Shown: in pieces, positions 1-6,470 of the stretch | Layout: each line of letters starts with the position of its first letter | Position numbering within the stretch: the stretch's first letter is position 1 | NCBI GenBank assembly: GCA_031284195.1 | Contig: JAITAI010000199.1 | Span: forward strand, 1-10,022 | Length of the DNA stretch: 10,022 nt | Direction: 5' to 3' | Source of the DNA: Treponema sp. | Lineage (GTDB): Bacteria > Spirochaetota > Spirochaetia > Treponematales > Breznakiellaceae | Made by a program: the position numbers and the translations under genes | The notes under the pieces: generated by a model | What the model was told of the DNA's origin: nothing | Databases searched by the model: none | The model's input: the letters and a program-made list of their open reading frames with translations, nothing else

Positions 1-104
1 TCAGCGTCAAAGAAAACACCCTCATAGCGGTAAAAATCGTAGACAATCGAGGCATAGAAAGCCTTAAAGTCATTCCAGTGGGGAAACATAATGGGCCGGT
101 TTGA
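1..104 (+). CDS. C-terminal end of a probable site-specific DNA methyltransferase (5' truncated)
   Basis: An open frame enters from the left edge (first whole codon at base 3) and stops at TGA 102-104. It gives about 33 residues, including the stretch LIAVKIVDNRGIESLKVIPV. A short hydrophobic strand, then a VD.(R/F)G..S/T turn and a final strand, resembles what I remember of the tails of large site-specific (Type III-like) DNA methyltransferases, but this is recall and not an alignment. Context agrees: the next gene starts 22 bases downstream on the same strand, and a restriction helicase-nuclease lies further along, so a modification gene is expected here. No catalytic motif (NPPY-type or FxGxG) is inside the window. 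A competing minus-strand start at base 89 is open to the edge but has no ribosome binding site. Family assignment is inference. Confidence 0.5.
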   Translation, partial: SVKENTLIAVKIVDNRGIESLKVIPVGKHNGPV

Positions 105-126
105 AAATATAAATTGGAGAAAAAAG

Positions 127-336
127 ATGTATAAATATGAAATTATCATCTATTGGAGTGAAACGGATAACGCTTATATCGCAGAAATTCCTGAGCTTGC
201 CGGATGTATGGCCGATGGAAAAACATACGCCAAGGCCCTTCAAAACGCTGAGATTGTAGCATCGGAATGGATTGAAACAGCCCGTTCTTTGGGACGTGGA
301 ATCCCAATTCCCCGCGGAAAACTGATATATGCCTGA
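127..336 (+). CDS. Solo HicB-family (antitoxin-like) small protein
   Basis: A 69-residue protein with the HicB N-terminal fold signature: a strand (YKYEIIIYWSETDNAYIAEI), then PELAGCMADGKTYAKALQNA and a helix. It ends in a GIPIPRG segment typical of the family. HicB proteins normally neutralise the HicA mRNA interferase and often carry a C-terminal DNA-binding domain. This one stops after the partial RNase H-like domain, and no HicA gene is visible on either side. I chose the ATG at 127, because GGAGA at 116-120 is correctly spaced ahead of it and the family fold starts there; the in-frame ATG at 91 lies inside the preceding gene and adds 12 residues unlike the family. It sits between a likely methyltransferase tail and a restriction operon. 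A role as accessory or regulator of that operon is inference. Confidence 0.8.
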   Translation: MYKYEIIIYWSETDNAYIAEIPELAGCMADGKTYAKALQNAEIVASEWIETARSLGRGIPIPRGKLIYA

Positions 337-358
337 ACATCCGGCTAGGTTACGTCAA

Positions 359-403
359 GGGTCAGACATAGCCTAGGTCAGGGGTCAGACCGAGCCTGGG
401 TCA
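359..403. repeat. Two-copy 22-bp imperfect direct repeat
   Basis: Copies at 359-380 and 382-403 both begin GGGTCAGAC and end in a GCCT.GGTCA-like block, with 3 mismatches in 22 positions. A degraded third unit may lie just upstream (341-358). The pair fills much of the only non-coding gap in the defence operon, between hicB and the ATPase gene. I see no clear promoter or terminator in the gap. It could be a remnant of a dispersed intergenic repeat, a protein-binding site, or a recombination scar. Confidence 0.6.
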
Positions 404-442
404 AACAGGAACTAGGGGGGACTTTTTAGAGGAGATACAGAC

Positions 443-1507
443 ATGAAGCTATTAAGCATCAGCATAGAAAAACTTTTTGGACAATTTGATTATGACATAG
501 TCCTCAATCAGGAAGAAGGGATTACTATTCTGACCGGGCCAAACGGGTATGGCAAGACAAGTATCTTGAATATTATTCGGAATTTGTTTAAGTGGGGATG
601 GAAAGCGGACGATTTTCCCTGTAAAAGCGCAGTTGCCTCCTTTTCTGATGGCAGAGTATTGAAATTTCCGGAAGATATGATGGATATGAGAGATATGGAA
701 AAAACAATGCCGATATATTTAATAAACAATCAGCGGTTAAAAAAAATAGTATGGGAAAAAAACTATGCGAATTCTTTTATTGAGGAAAGCGTTGAAAAAA
801 CTAAAGACGCGATCAGCCTGTTTTCGCAGGAATTAAAAGAATACATCGCCGGAATACAGGCCAAAGGGAACGCAATAGCCAAGGATATCAATACGTCTTA
901 TGCGGCGCGGCTTTTTGAATATAACAATGCGATGCCCAAAACCGAATTTGAAAGGCGTTATGGGAAATTAACAGAAAAGTATCAACTGCTACAAAAATAT
1001 AAAATATATCAAAACGATCTTGCCAAAGCGGAATATGAAGGTGAAAACCGGCGGGCGCTTTCCATTTATCTTGAAGATTGGGAAAAGAAAACCGCTGTCT
1101 ATGATGAATTATTGGCTAAAATAGCATTGTTTCTTTCGATTATGGAAAGCAAATGTCTGATCAATAAAACTTTTACCATAAATGCCGAACAAGGTTTTTG
1201 TTTTACCGGTATCGACGGGAAGCTGTTGCAATTAACCGATCTATCGTCCGGAGAACAGCATGAGACCATATTGCTCTATGAGTTACTGTTTAACGCACTG
1301 CCTGATTCGCTTGTTTTAATAGACGAACCGGAAACCTCCATGCACGTAGCCTGGCAGATTGAATTCATTCGGGATCTGAAGAAGATAACCAAAATAAAAC
1401 AACTTTCGTTTATTGTTGCAACCCATTCACCTGATATTATCAATGACAACACATCAATTGATTTATATGAACTCATACACGGTAGTGCGGAAAGCGATGA
1501 TGAATAA
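443..1507 (+). CDS. AAA/ABC-type ATPase, AriA-like (PARIS sensor subunit)
   Basis: A 354-residue ATPase of the SMC/OLD-like ABC class. Visible motifs are Walker A GPNGYGKT (32-39), ABC signature LSSGEQ (267-272), Walker B with DEPETSMH (about 290-301), and the H-loop ATHSP (326-330). The region between about 95 and 235 is charged and helical and probably forms the coiled-coil/lid insertion. The N-terminus (LFGQFDYDI before the P-loop) is the type I associate with ATPases encoded next to DUF4435 proteins. In PARIS, AriA forms an oligomeric ATPase that holds AriB inactive until a phage anti-restriction protein such as Ocr binds. Start: AGAGGAGA at 428-435 precedes ATG 443. The gene overlaps the DUF4435 gene by 8-11 bases, so the two are probably translationally coupled. 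It could also belong to another ATPase/TOPRIM defence pair (OLD-like, retron-type); the partner argues for PARIS. Confidence 0.85.
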   Translation: MKLLSISIEKLFGQFDYDIVLNQEEGITILTGPNGYGKTSILNIIRNLFKWGWKADDFPCKSAVASFSDGRVLKFPEDMMDMRDMEKTMPIYLINNQRLKKIVWEKNYANSFIEESVEKTKDAISLFSQELKEYIAGIQAKGNAIAKDINTSYAARLFEYNNAMPKTEFERRYGKLTEKYQLLQKYKIYQNDLAKAEYEGENRRALSIYLEDWEKKTAVYDELLAKIALFLSIMESKCLINKTFTINAEQGFCFTGIDGKLLQLTDLSSGEQHETILLYELLFNALPDSLVLIDEPETSMHVAWQIEFIRDLKKITKIKQLSFIVATHSPDIINDNTSIDLYELIHGSAESDDE

Positions 1508-2378
1508 TTCACAGAAAGCAAGAACTGTACAAAGCATTGTGAAATCCGTACGATTATTCTTGTATTCTGATTTAGGCAGTAAACGTGTATGCATTTTGGT
1601 CGAAGGATCAGATGATGCAAAAATTTATTCCCAATTTTTCAAGAATATACAAATAAACGTAATGGTTATCAAAAGTTCCGTAAAATCAAAAATGAAAGAT
1701 GTTTTGCAAAATATATCAACCGAAACGAAGCAGGTAATCGGTATTTGCGATGCTGATTTCTCCCATCTAGACAAAGATTATCCAGCCATGGCCAATATTT
1801 TTCTTACTGATTACCATGATATCGAAATGACTATGCTCAGTTTTATCGATGTTTTTCATAATACTTGGTTAAGATTTTCTTTACAGGACGATACCGAGGG
1901 AACAATTCGTGATGTATTACAGAAAATATCCTATATGGCATATATCCGATGGTACAGTAAAAAAAATCATTGCAATTTATCATTTGCGGGCCTTGATTTT
2001 ACTGGTATTTTCAAGATACAAGATGAGAAAATAGAACAAGATGACGAAAAGCTCATCAATGTATTAAACCAGCGTTCAAATAAAAAAACAGAACCGATGA
2101 CCAGTGAGAAAGTAAATATTTTTATTCGTGAAAATCAAACCGATGATGTCTTTAATTTATGCAATGGTCACGATGTTACCGCATTGATAGCTCTGATTTT
2201 AGAGGATAAAACAAAGAAAAATATTTCGCGAGAAGATTATTGTAGCGTTTTGAGGGAATCATTTCAACTTAACCATTTTATGCAAACTAAACTCTATGCT
2301 TCTATCTGTATATGGCAGCAGACAAACAATTTTGACATACTAACGATTACATCCGAGGTAGCCAATGGCGAAGATTGA
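1497..2378 (+). CDS. DUF4435/TOPRIM-like protein, AriB-like effector
   Basis: About 293 residues. TOPRIM-like motifs are visible: CILVEGSDDAKIY (acidic E36) and VIGICDADF with a DxD pair (D85, D87), followed by TDYHDIEM (about 104-111). A C-terminal NGHDVTALIAL (about 223-233) fits the DUF4435 family. In PARIS, AriB is a TOPRIM-type nuclease released by AriA; published work reports that the E. coli protein cleaves host tRNA-Lys and halts growth. Starts at ATG 1497 or the adjacent ATG 1500 are both possible; GGAAAG at 1489-1494 serves either. The longer reading back to 1413 lies within the ATPase gene and is not favoured. It overlaps the upstream gene by 8-11 bases and the downstream gene by 14. 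The DNA is strikingly AT-rich: I counted 16 G/C in bases 1921-1980. The family call is fairly firm; the nuclease role here is inferred from PARIS. Confidence 0.82.
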   Translation: MMNNSQKARTVQSIVKSVRLFLYSDLGSKRVCILVEGSDDAKIYSQFFKNIQINVMVIKSSVKSKMKDVLQNISTETKQVIGICDADFSHLDKDYPAMANIFLTDYHDIEMTMLSFIDVFHNTWLRFSLQDDTEGTIRDVLQKISYMAYIRWYSKKNHCNLSFAGLDFTGIFKIQDEKIEQDDEKLINVLNQRSNKKTEPMTSEKVNIFIRENQTDDVFNLCNGHDVTALIALILEDKTKKNISREDYCSVLRESFQLNHFMQTKLYASICIWQQTNNFDILTITSEVANGED

Positions 2379-5211
2379 CCAGCTTATTATTAATGTTCCT
2401 TACGAAGAACCCAAGGAACATTGGAAATATAACGATCAGCAACAGACCTTTGAACGGGAAAAGGGCCGCCGTCCCGCCGGATACTTTGTGGCCACCCAGG
2501 GAAGCAAGGGGTATAATGATATGGGCGACTTCAAACCCATCCCCCGGATCAACGAAATCCGCCGGCGGGTAAAAGCATGGAAAAACGCCGGTTACCCCGG
2601 TATAACCGGCATTACCCGAAAACTCCTGGAACACTGGAACGATAGGGAACAACGGCCTTACCCCTTCTTCTTTTGTCAGATGGACGCTATGGAAACCTTG
2701 ATATGGCTTACCGAAGCTAGGGAAGAGGAAAAAACCGGCATTACCCTTGAGGGAGACGGCGGGCCCTTCAGTCGGATATGTACCAAACTCTGTACCGGCG
2801 GCGGTAAAACAACCGTTATGGCCATGCTCATGGCATGGCAGATCTGCAATAAAGTTTCCTATCCCCAGGACAAACGGTTTAGCAAAAACATTTTTATTGT
2901 TGCCCCTGGCCTCACGGTCAAGAACCGCCTGCAGGTTTTAATGACTGGAGGGGAAGATAATTATTACCACGAATTTAGAATTGTACCTATGAGCCTCACC
3001 GAGAAACTCCGTCAGGGAAAAGTAGTCATTACCAACTGGCAAACCCTGGCCTGGGATACTGAAGCGGATTTAGCCAAAAAGAAAACCGTGGATAAACGGG
3101 GAGTAAAGAGCAACGAAGCCTATACCCGTGATGTATTGGGCCTCATCGCTCAATCTCACCATATTGTAGTCATTAATGACGAAGCCCATCATGCCTGGCG
3201 GATAAACCCGGAAAACCAGGGAAAGCTGGACCGGGAAGGTAAAGAGGCCGCAAAAGAGGCCACTATCTGGGTCAGCGGTCTTGACCGTATTCATGCTGCT
3301 CGGGGTATCTTAACCTGTTACGATTTTTCCGCCACACCCTTTGTACCTTCCGGTAAAAAGAACGATGAAGAATCGCTTTTTTCCTGGATAGTCAGTGACT
3401 TCGGCTTGAATGATGGTATCGAGTCAGGTTTGGTAAAAACACCCCGGGTAGTAGTCCGGGACGATGCCATCCCTAATGCAAAAGACTTCCGCTCAAAACT
3501 GTATCACCTCTACACCGATGAAACGGTAAAATCCAATGTCAACCGGGCAGAGCCGCCCGAAACCCCTTTACCGGATTTAGTCATACAAGCCTACAATCTT
3601 TTAGGCGCAGACTGGCGTACTACCTTCAAGGACTGGAAGGAAATTAACCCGGTAACCCAACAACCTTTTTCAGCGGTTCCCCCGGTAATGATAACCGTAG
3701 CGAATCGTACCGAAACCGCTGCGCGGATCCAATATGCCTTCGAGCATAAACATATAATTACTGAAGAACTGTGCGATCCCAAGTATTTGATTCATATTGA
3801 TTCAAAAACCCTGGAAAAAGCAGAGCAGGAACCTATCGGCCTTTCCGGCGTTTCATATCATGGCAGTGAAGAAGGGGAACGAAATTTAAGCAAAAAAGTA
3901 CAAGCCGTTGTATTGCGGGATACAGTAGACACTATCGGGCAGAAAGGTAAACGAGGCGAACAGATCCGTAATGTTATTTCTGTAGGAATGTTGACCGAAG
4001 GCTGGGATGCAAAAACCGTTACCCATATTTTGGGCTTACGGGCTTTTACCAGTCAATTACTTTGTGAACAGGTTGTAGGCCGGGGACTCCGTCGCACCTC
4101 CTATGATATAAACCCTGATACGCAGTTGTTCACCCCTGAATACGTAAACATTTTCGGCATACCCTTTACCTTTCTCCCCCACGAGGACCGCAGTGGAAGC
4201 GTTCCCGCTCCAAAGCCGAAAACCCAGATAGAGGCCCTGGCCGGTAAGGGGGCCTATCAAATCTCATGGCCCAATATCATACGCATAGAACGGGAACTGG
4301 ATCCTAAATTGCGTATAGATATTAATAGTCTACCTCTGCTTACGCTGGACGCTGCGGATACCCGAATCCGCGCTGATATGGCCCCCATCATTAATGGAAA
4401 AACCGACCTCCGTACATGTACCAATATAGACCTGGAAAAACTGGAATCCTGCTTCCGTCTGCAGCGCATTATCTTTGAAACCGCAGGACGCATATACGAA
4501 ACCATGAAATCCGAATGGAAGGATAAGGCAAGCCCCTATGCCCTTATGGGGCAGGTTTTTAAGATTGTAGAGAACTACCTTGGGGCCGGTAAAATCCGCA
4601 TAGAACCACCCTTGTTCACCATGGATGCCTTACGAGTACGCATACTGTATATGCTTAATATGCATAGAATTGTTGAGCATTTATGGGATCATATACGATA
4701 CGAACAGACCGAAAAAGTAATCCCCCTGTTTGATCCCAACAAAAAGGCCCGCTCCACTGCGGACATGCCGGTCTGGTTTACTTCCAAACCCTGTAACATT
4801 ACCGAAAAATCCCATATAAGCCATTGTGTTTATGATAGCACCTGGGAATCCTCTGAAAGTTACCGGATAGAAAAGAACCCCCATGTGGTCGCATGGGCAA
4901 AAAACGATCACCTGGGCTTCGGAATAGTCTATGTTTTCGAGGGGATTGTCCACACTTATTATCCCGACTTTTTAATACAACTGGATAACGGTAAAATCCT
5001 TGTTCTTGAAACCAAAGGGAAAGACAGTCCCATTGCCCAGGCGAAACGCAAGGCCCTTGCCGGTTGGATAGAAGCGGTTAATAATCTGCAGGACTTCGGC
5101 GTATGGTGTAGTGATAGTTCCTTTCATGTTGCTGATGTAGATGGAATAATCGAGCAATACCTTGAACCGCTGGAAACTAAACCGGGGTTTCCAGCGGTTC
5201 CCTATACCTAA
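2365..5211 (+). CDS. Restriction endonuclease: SF2 helicase with C-terminal PD-(D/E)XK nuclease (Type III Res-like)
   Basis: A 948-residue protein. Helicase motifs appear in order: motif I LCTGGGKTT (142-150), motif II DEAH (272-275) followed by HAW, motif III SATPF (322-326), motif V TEGWDAK (544-550), motif VI QVVGRGLRR (569-577). The C-terminus has the Res nuclease pattern: acidic STWESSES (825-832), a KND/LGF segment, then YPDF (D868) and ETKGK (E882, K884), the PD-(D/E)XK triad. The N-terminal block (INVPYEEPKEHW, ending in a YPFFFCQMDAMETLIWL Q-motif region) is characteristic of the BPTD_3080-like restriction family. It should translocate on DNA and cut unmodified sites, acting with the methyltransferase that appears to end at the left edge. 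ATG 2365 follows GAGGT and overlaps the DUF4435 gene by 14 bases, so translation is probably coupled. The frame is intact with all key residues present. Confidence 0.9.
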   Translation: MAKIDQLIINVPYEEPKEHWKYNDQQQTFEREKGRRPAGYFVATQGSKGYNDMGDFKPIPRINEIRRRVKAWKNAGYPGITGITRKLLEHWNDREQRPYPFFFCQMDAMETLIWLTEAREEEKTGITLEGDGGPFSRICTKLCTGGGKTTVMAMLMAWQICNKVSYPQDKRFSKNIFIVAPGLTVKNRLQVLMTGGEDNYYHEFRIVPMSLTEKLRQGKVVITNWQTLAWDTEADLAKKKTVDKRGVKSNEAYTRDVLGLIAQSHHIVVINDEAHHAWRINPENQGKLDREGKEAAKEATIWVSGLDRIHAARGILTCYDFSATPFVPSGKKNDEESLFSWIVSDFGLNDGIESGLVKTPRVVVRDDAIPNAKDFRSKLYHLYTDETVKSNVNRAEPPETPLPDLVIQAYNLLGADWRTTFKDWKEINPVTQQPFSAVPPVMITVANRTETAARIQYAFEHKHIITEELCDPKYLIHIDSKTLEKAEQEPIGLSGVSYHGSEEGERNLSKKVQAVVLRDTVDTIGQKGKRGEQIRNVISVGMLTEGWDAKTVTHILGLRAFTSQLLCEQVVGRGLRRTSYDINPDTQLFTPEYVNIFGIPFTFLPHEDRSGSVPAPKPKTQIEALAGKGAYQISWPNIIRIERELDPKLRIDINSLPLLTLDAADTRIRADMAPIINGKTDLRTCTNIDLEKLESCFRLQRIIFETAGRIYETMKSEWKDKASPYALMGQVFKIVENYLGAGKIRIEPPLFTMDALRVRILYMLNMHRIVEHLWDHIRYEQTEKVIPLFDPNKKARSTADMPVWFTSKPCNITEKSHISHCVYDSTWESSESYRIEKNPHVVAWAKNDHLGFGIVYVFEGIVHTYYPDFLIQLDNGKILVLETKGKDSPIAQAKRKALAGWIEAVNNLQDFGVWCSDSSFHVADVDGIIEQYLEPLETKPGFPAVPYT
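5164..5200. repeat. Perfect 14-bp inverted repeat spanning the 3' end of the restriction gene
   Basis: GAACCGCTGGAAAC (5164-5177) is exactly complementary to 5187-5200 with a 9-base loop. The hairpin lies within the last codons of the restriction gene, ending 9 bases before its stop codon. No T-tract follows, so it is not a textbook intrinsic terminator. It may slow or end transcription, protect the mRNA 3' end, or mark a mobile or REP-like sequence that now encodes the C-terminus. Confidence 0.75.
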
Positions 5212-5412
5212 TAAGCCCTTATTCACCGTTAGTTTTCACCCTGTCGTTGTTAATCCCTTGGTATGCTCGTCCATACCGGTATCAAACATGATATTATAGC
5301 ATTCCTAAAGATTATAAAATAATACAATCCTTAATAAACCACGCTGCATATATTACAAATATGCAACCGCTTGTTATTTGTAGTACCCCGATTCCTCAGA
5401 CAGGAAGTATCC
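5212..5412 (+). promoter_or_regulatory. AT-rich intergenic region, probable promoter region of the Wzz gene
   Basis: This 201-base stretch holds no convincing gene. It contains a small hairpin (GGTATG 5260-5265 with CATACC 5272-5277) and a run of AT-rich sequence at 5290-5335. TACAAT at 5323-5328 could be a -10 box, but I find no good -35 at 17 bases. A 7-bp-arm palindrome, TGCATAT at 5345-5351 with ATATGCA at 5359-5365, lies just downstream and is placed where an operator could act. All of this is suggestive only. Confidence 0.35.
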
Positions 5413-6420
5413 ATGAACGAAACTAATAACTTTCAAGTTGATAGTACAAAAGACGATGAAATCAGCTTGATCGATCTATTCGCAGTCATTTGGCAGAGGA
5501 AAGGGCTGATTATAGCCATAACCAGTATCGCTATGGTAGGACTTATCGGATTTTCCATTATGTCTCTCACCTTACCCCCGGATACTTCACCCCTTCCCAA
5601 TGAATATACCCCGAGCGCCTTGATGATTATCAACGATACCTCATCCCCCGGAGGAGGAATAGCCTCAATGCTTAGTTCCACCGGACTCAGCAGTTTAGCA
5701 GGACTAGCGGGGCTTCGTACAGAGACAAGCTTCAGCCAACTTGCGGTCTACTTGGTCAGTTCCAATTCCATACTCGATAGCGTGGTTGATGAGTTTAACC
5801 TCATAGAACGGTATAAGATTGAGAAATATCCCCGGGCGGAAAGCCGGAAGGCGCTCAAGAAAAAACTGATCGCTGCGTATGATGAAAAAACAGGGGTTCT
5901 TAGCATCAGTTTTACTGATACAGACCCTCAGTTTGCCCAATCAGTGGTTAATTTCTGCACCGGCTATTTGGAGAAACGGTTTGATGAACTGGGGATCGAT
6001 AAGAATAAACGGGAAAAGGATAACCTCGAAAAAAATATTGCCAATACTTATAAAGAAATACAAGAACTGGAAAATGAAGGCCATAGGCTAGAACGATCCG
6101 CCATTAGAGGTTCTGTTTCGGCTATTACCCTGGAATTAAACCGTATTACCCTGGAACTGGAAGCTCAAAAAAAGGTGTATACCCAACTAAAAGTACAATA
6201 TGAATTATTAAAAATAACCCTGGCTAGTGAAAAACCGATGTTCCAAATTCTGGAATGGGCGGAGATTCCCGATCAAAAATCAGGGCCCAGCCGGGGTTTG
6301 ATCTGTATCATCGGTACCTTTGCCGCGGCCTTTTTTTCCATGTTCCTCGCCTTTGTATTAAACGCCCTGACCAACATTAAGCAAGATCCCGAGGTTCTGA
6401 CTAAATTTAGGAAGTATTGA
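5413..6420 (+). CDS. Wzz-family polysaccharide chain-length determinant / co-polymerase
   Basis: A 335-residue inner-membrane protein with the PCP/Wzz layout. A short cytoplasmic N-terminus with EISLIDLFAVIWQRK leads into membrane segment 1 (about 31-51). A large periplasmic part follows, with coiled-coil-prone helices (about 195-275). A proline/glycine motif IPDQKSGPS (285-293) precedes membrane segment 2 (295-317) and a short tail. This fold sets the length of O-antigen, capsule or exopolysaccharide chains or supports export; no tyrosine-kinase domain is attached. Start: AGGAAG at 5402-5407 sits ahead of ATG 5413; an upstream TTG at 5371 has no such site. A GGG-rich periplasmic loop (about 76-95, with SSPGGGIASM) is compatible with the longer Wzz relatives. 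It stands alone, with no glycosyltransferase, Wzx or Wzy neighbour, and converges on the ABC-F gene. Confidence 0.85.
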   Translation: MNETNNFQVDSTKDDEISLIDLFAVIWQRKGLIIAITSIAMVGLIGFSIMSLTLPPDTSPLPNEYTPSALMIINDTSSPGGGIASMLSSTGLSSLAGLAGLRTETSFSQLAVYLVSSNSILDSVVDEFNLIERYKIEKYPRAESRKALKKKLIAAYDEKTGVLSISFTDTDPQFAQSVVNFCTGYLEKRFDELGIDKNKREKDNLEKNIANTYKEIQELENEGHRLERSAIRGSVSAITLELNRITLELEAQKKVYTQLKVQYELLKITLASEKPMFQILEWAEIPDQKSGPSRGLICIIGTFAAAFFSMFLAFVLNALTNIKQDPEVLTKFRKY

Positions 6421-6470
6421 TACATCTACTGACCCAAGCCGTATCAGATACCGAATCATCTTACACCCTC

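Noticed and set aside
1..89. Minus-strand frame starting at ATG 89 (MFPHWNDFKAFYASIVYDFY...), open to the left edge
   Set aside because: It reads like a plausible protein start, but it has no ribosome binding site, and the plus-strand frame fits the operon direction and a methyltransferase tail better. Kept as the alternative.
337..442. Possible hicA toxin gene after hicB
   Set aside because: The 106-base gap is too short for HicA and is filled mostly by the direct repeat.
1413..1496. N-terminal extension of the DUF4435 gene to ATG 1413
   Set aside because: The 28 extra residues lie wholly inside the ATPase gene in another frame, and ATG 1497/1500 has a suitable ribosome binding site.
5164..5211. 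Intrinsic transcription terminator
   Set aside because: The hairpin is strong but no T-run follows, so only the inverted repeat is reported.
6421..6470. Bidirectional terminator between the convergent genes
   Set aside because: Only a 5-bp-arm GTATC/GATAC palindrome is visible, with no T-tract; too weak to call.
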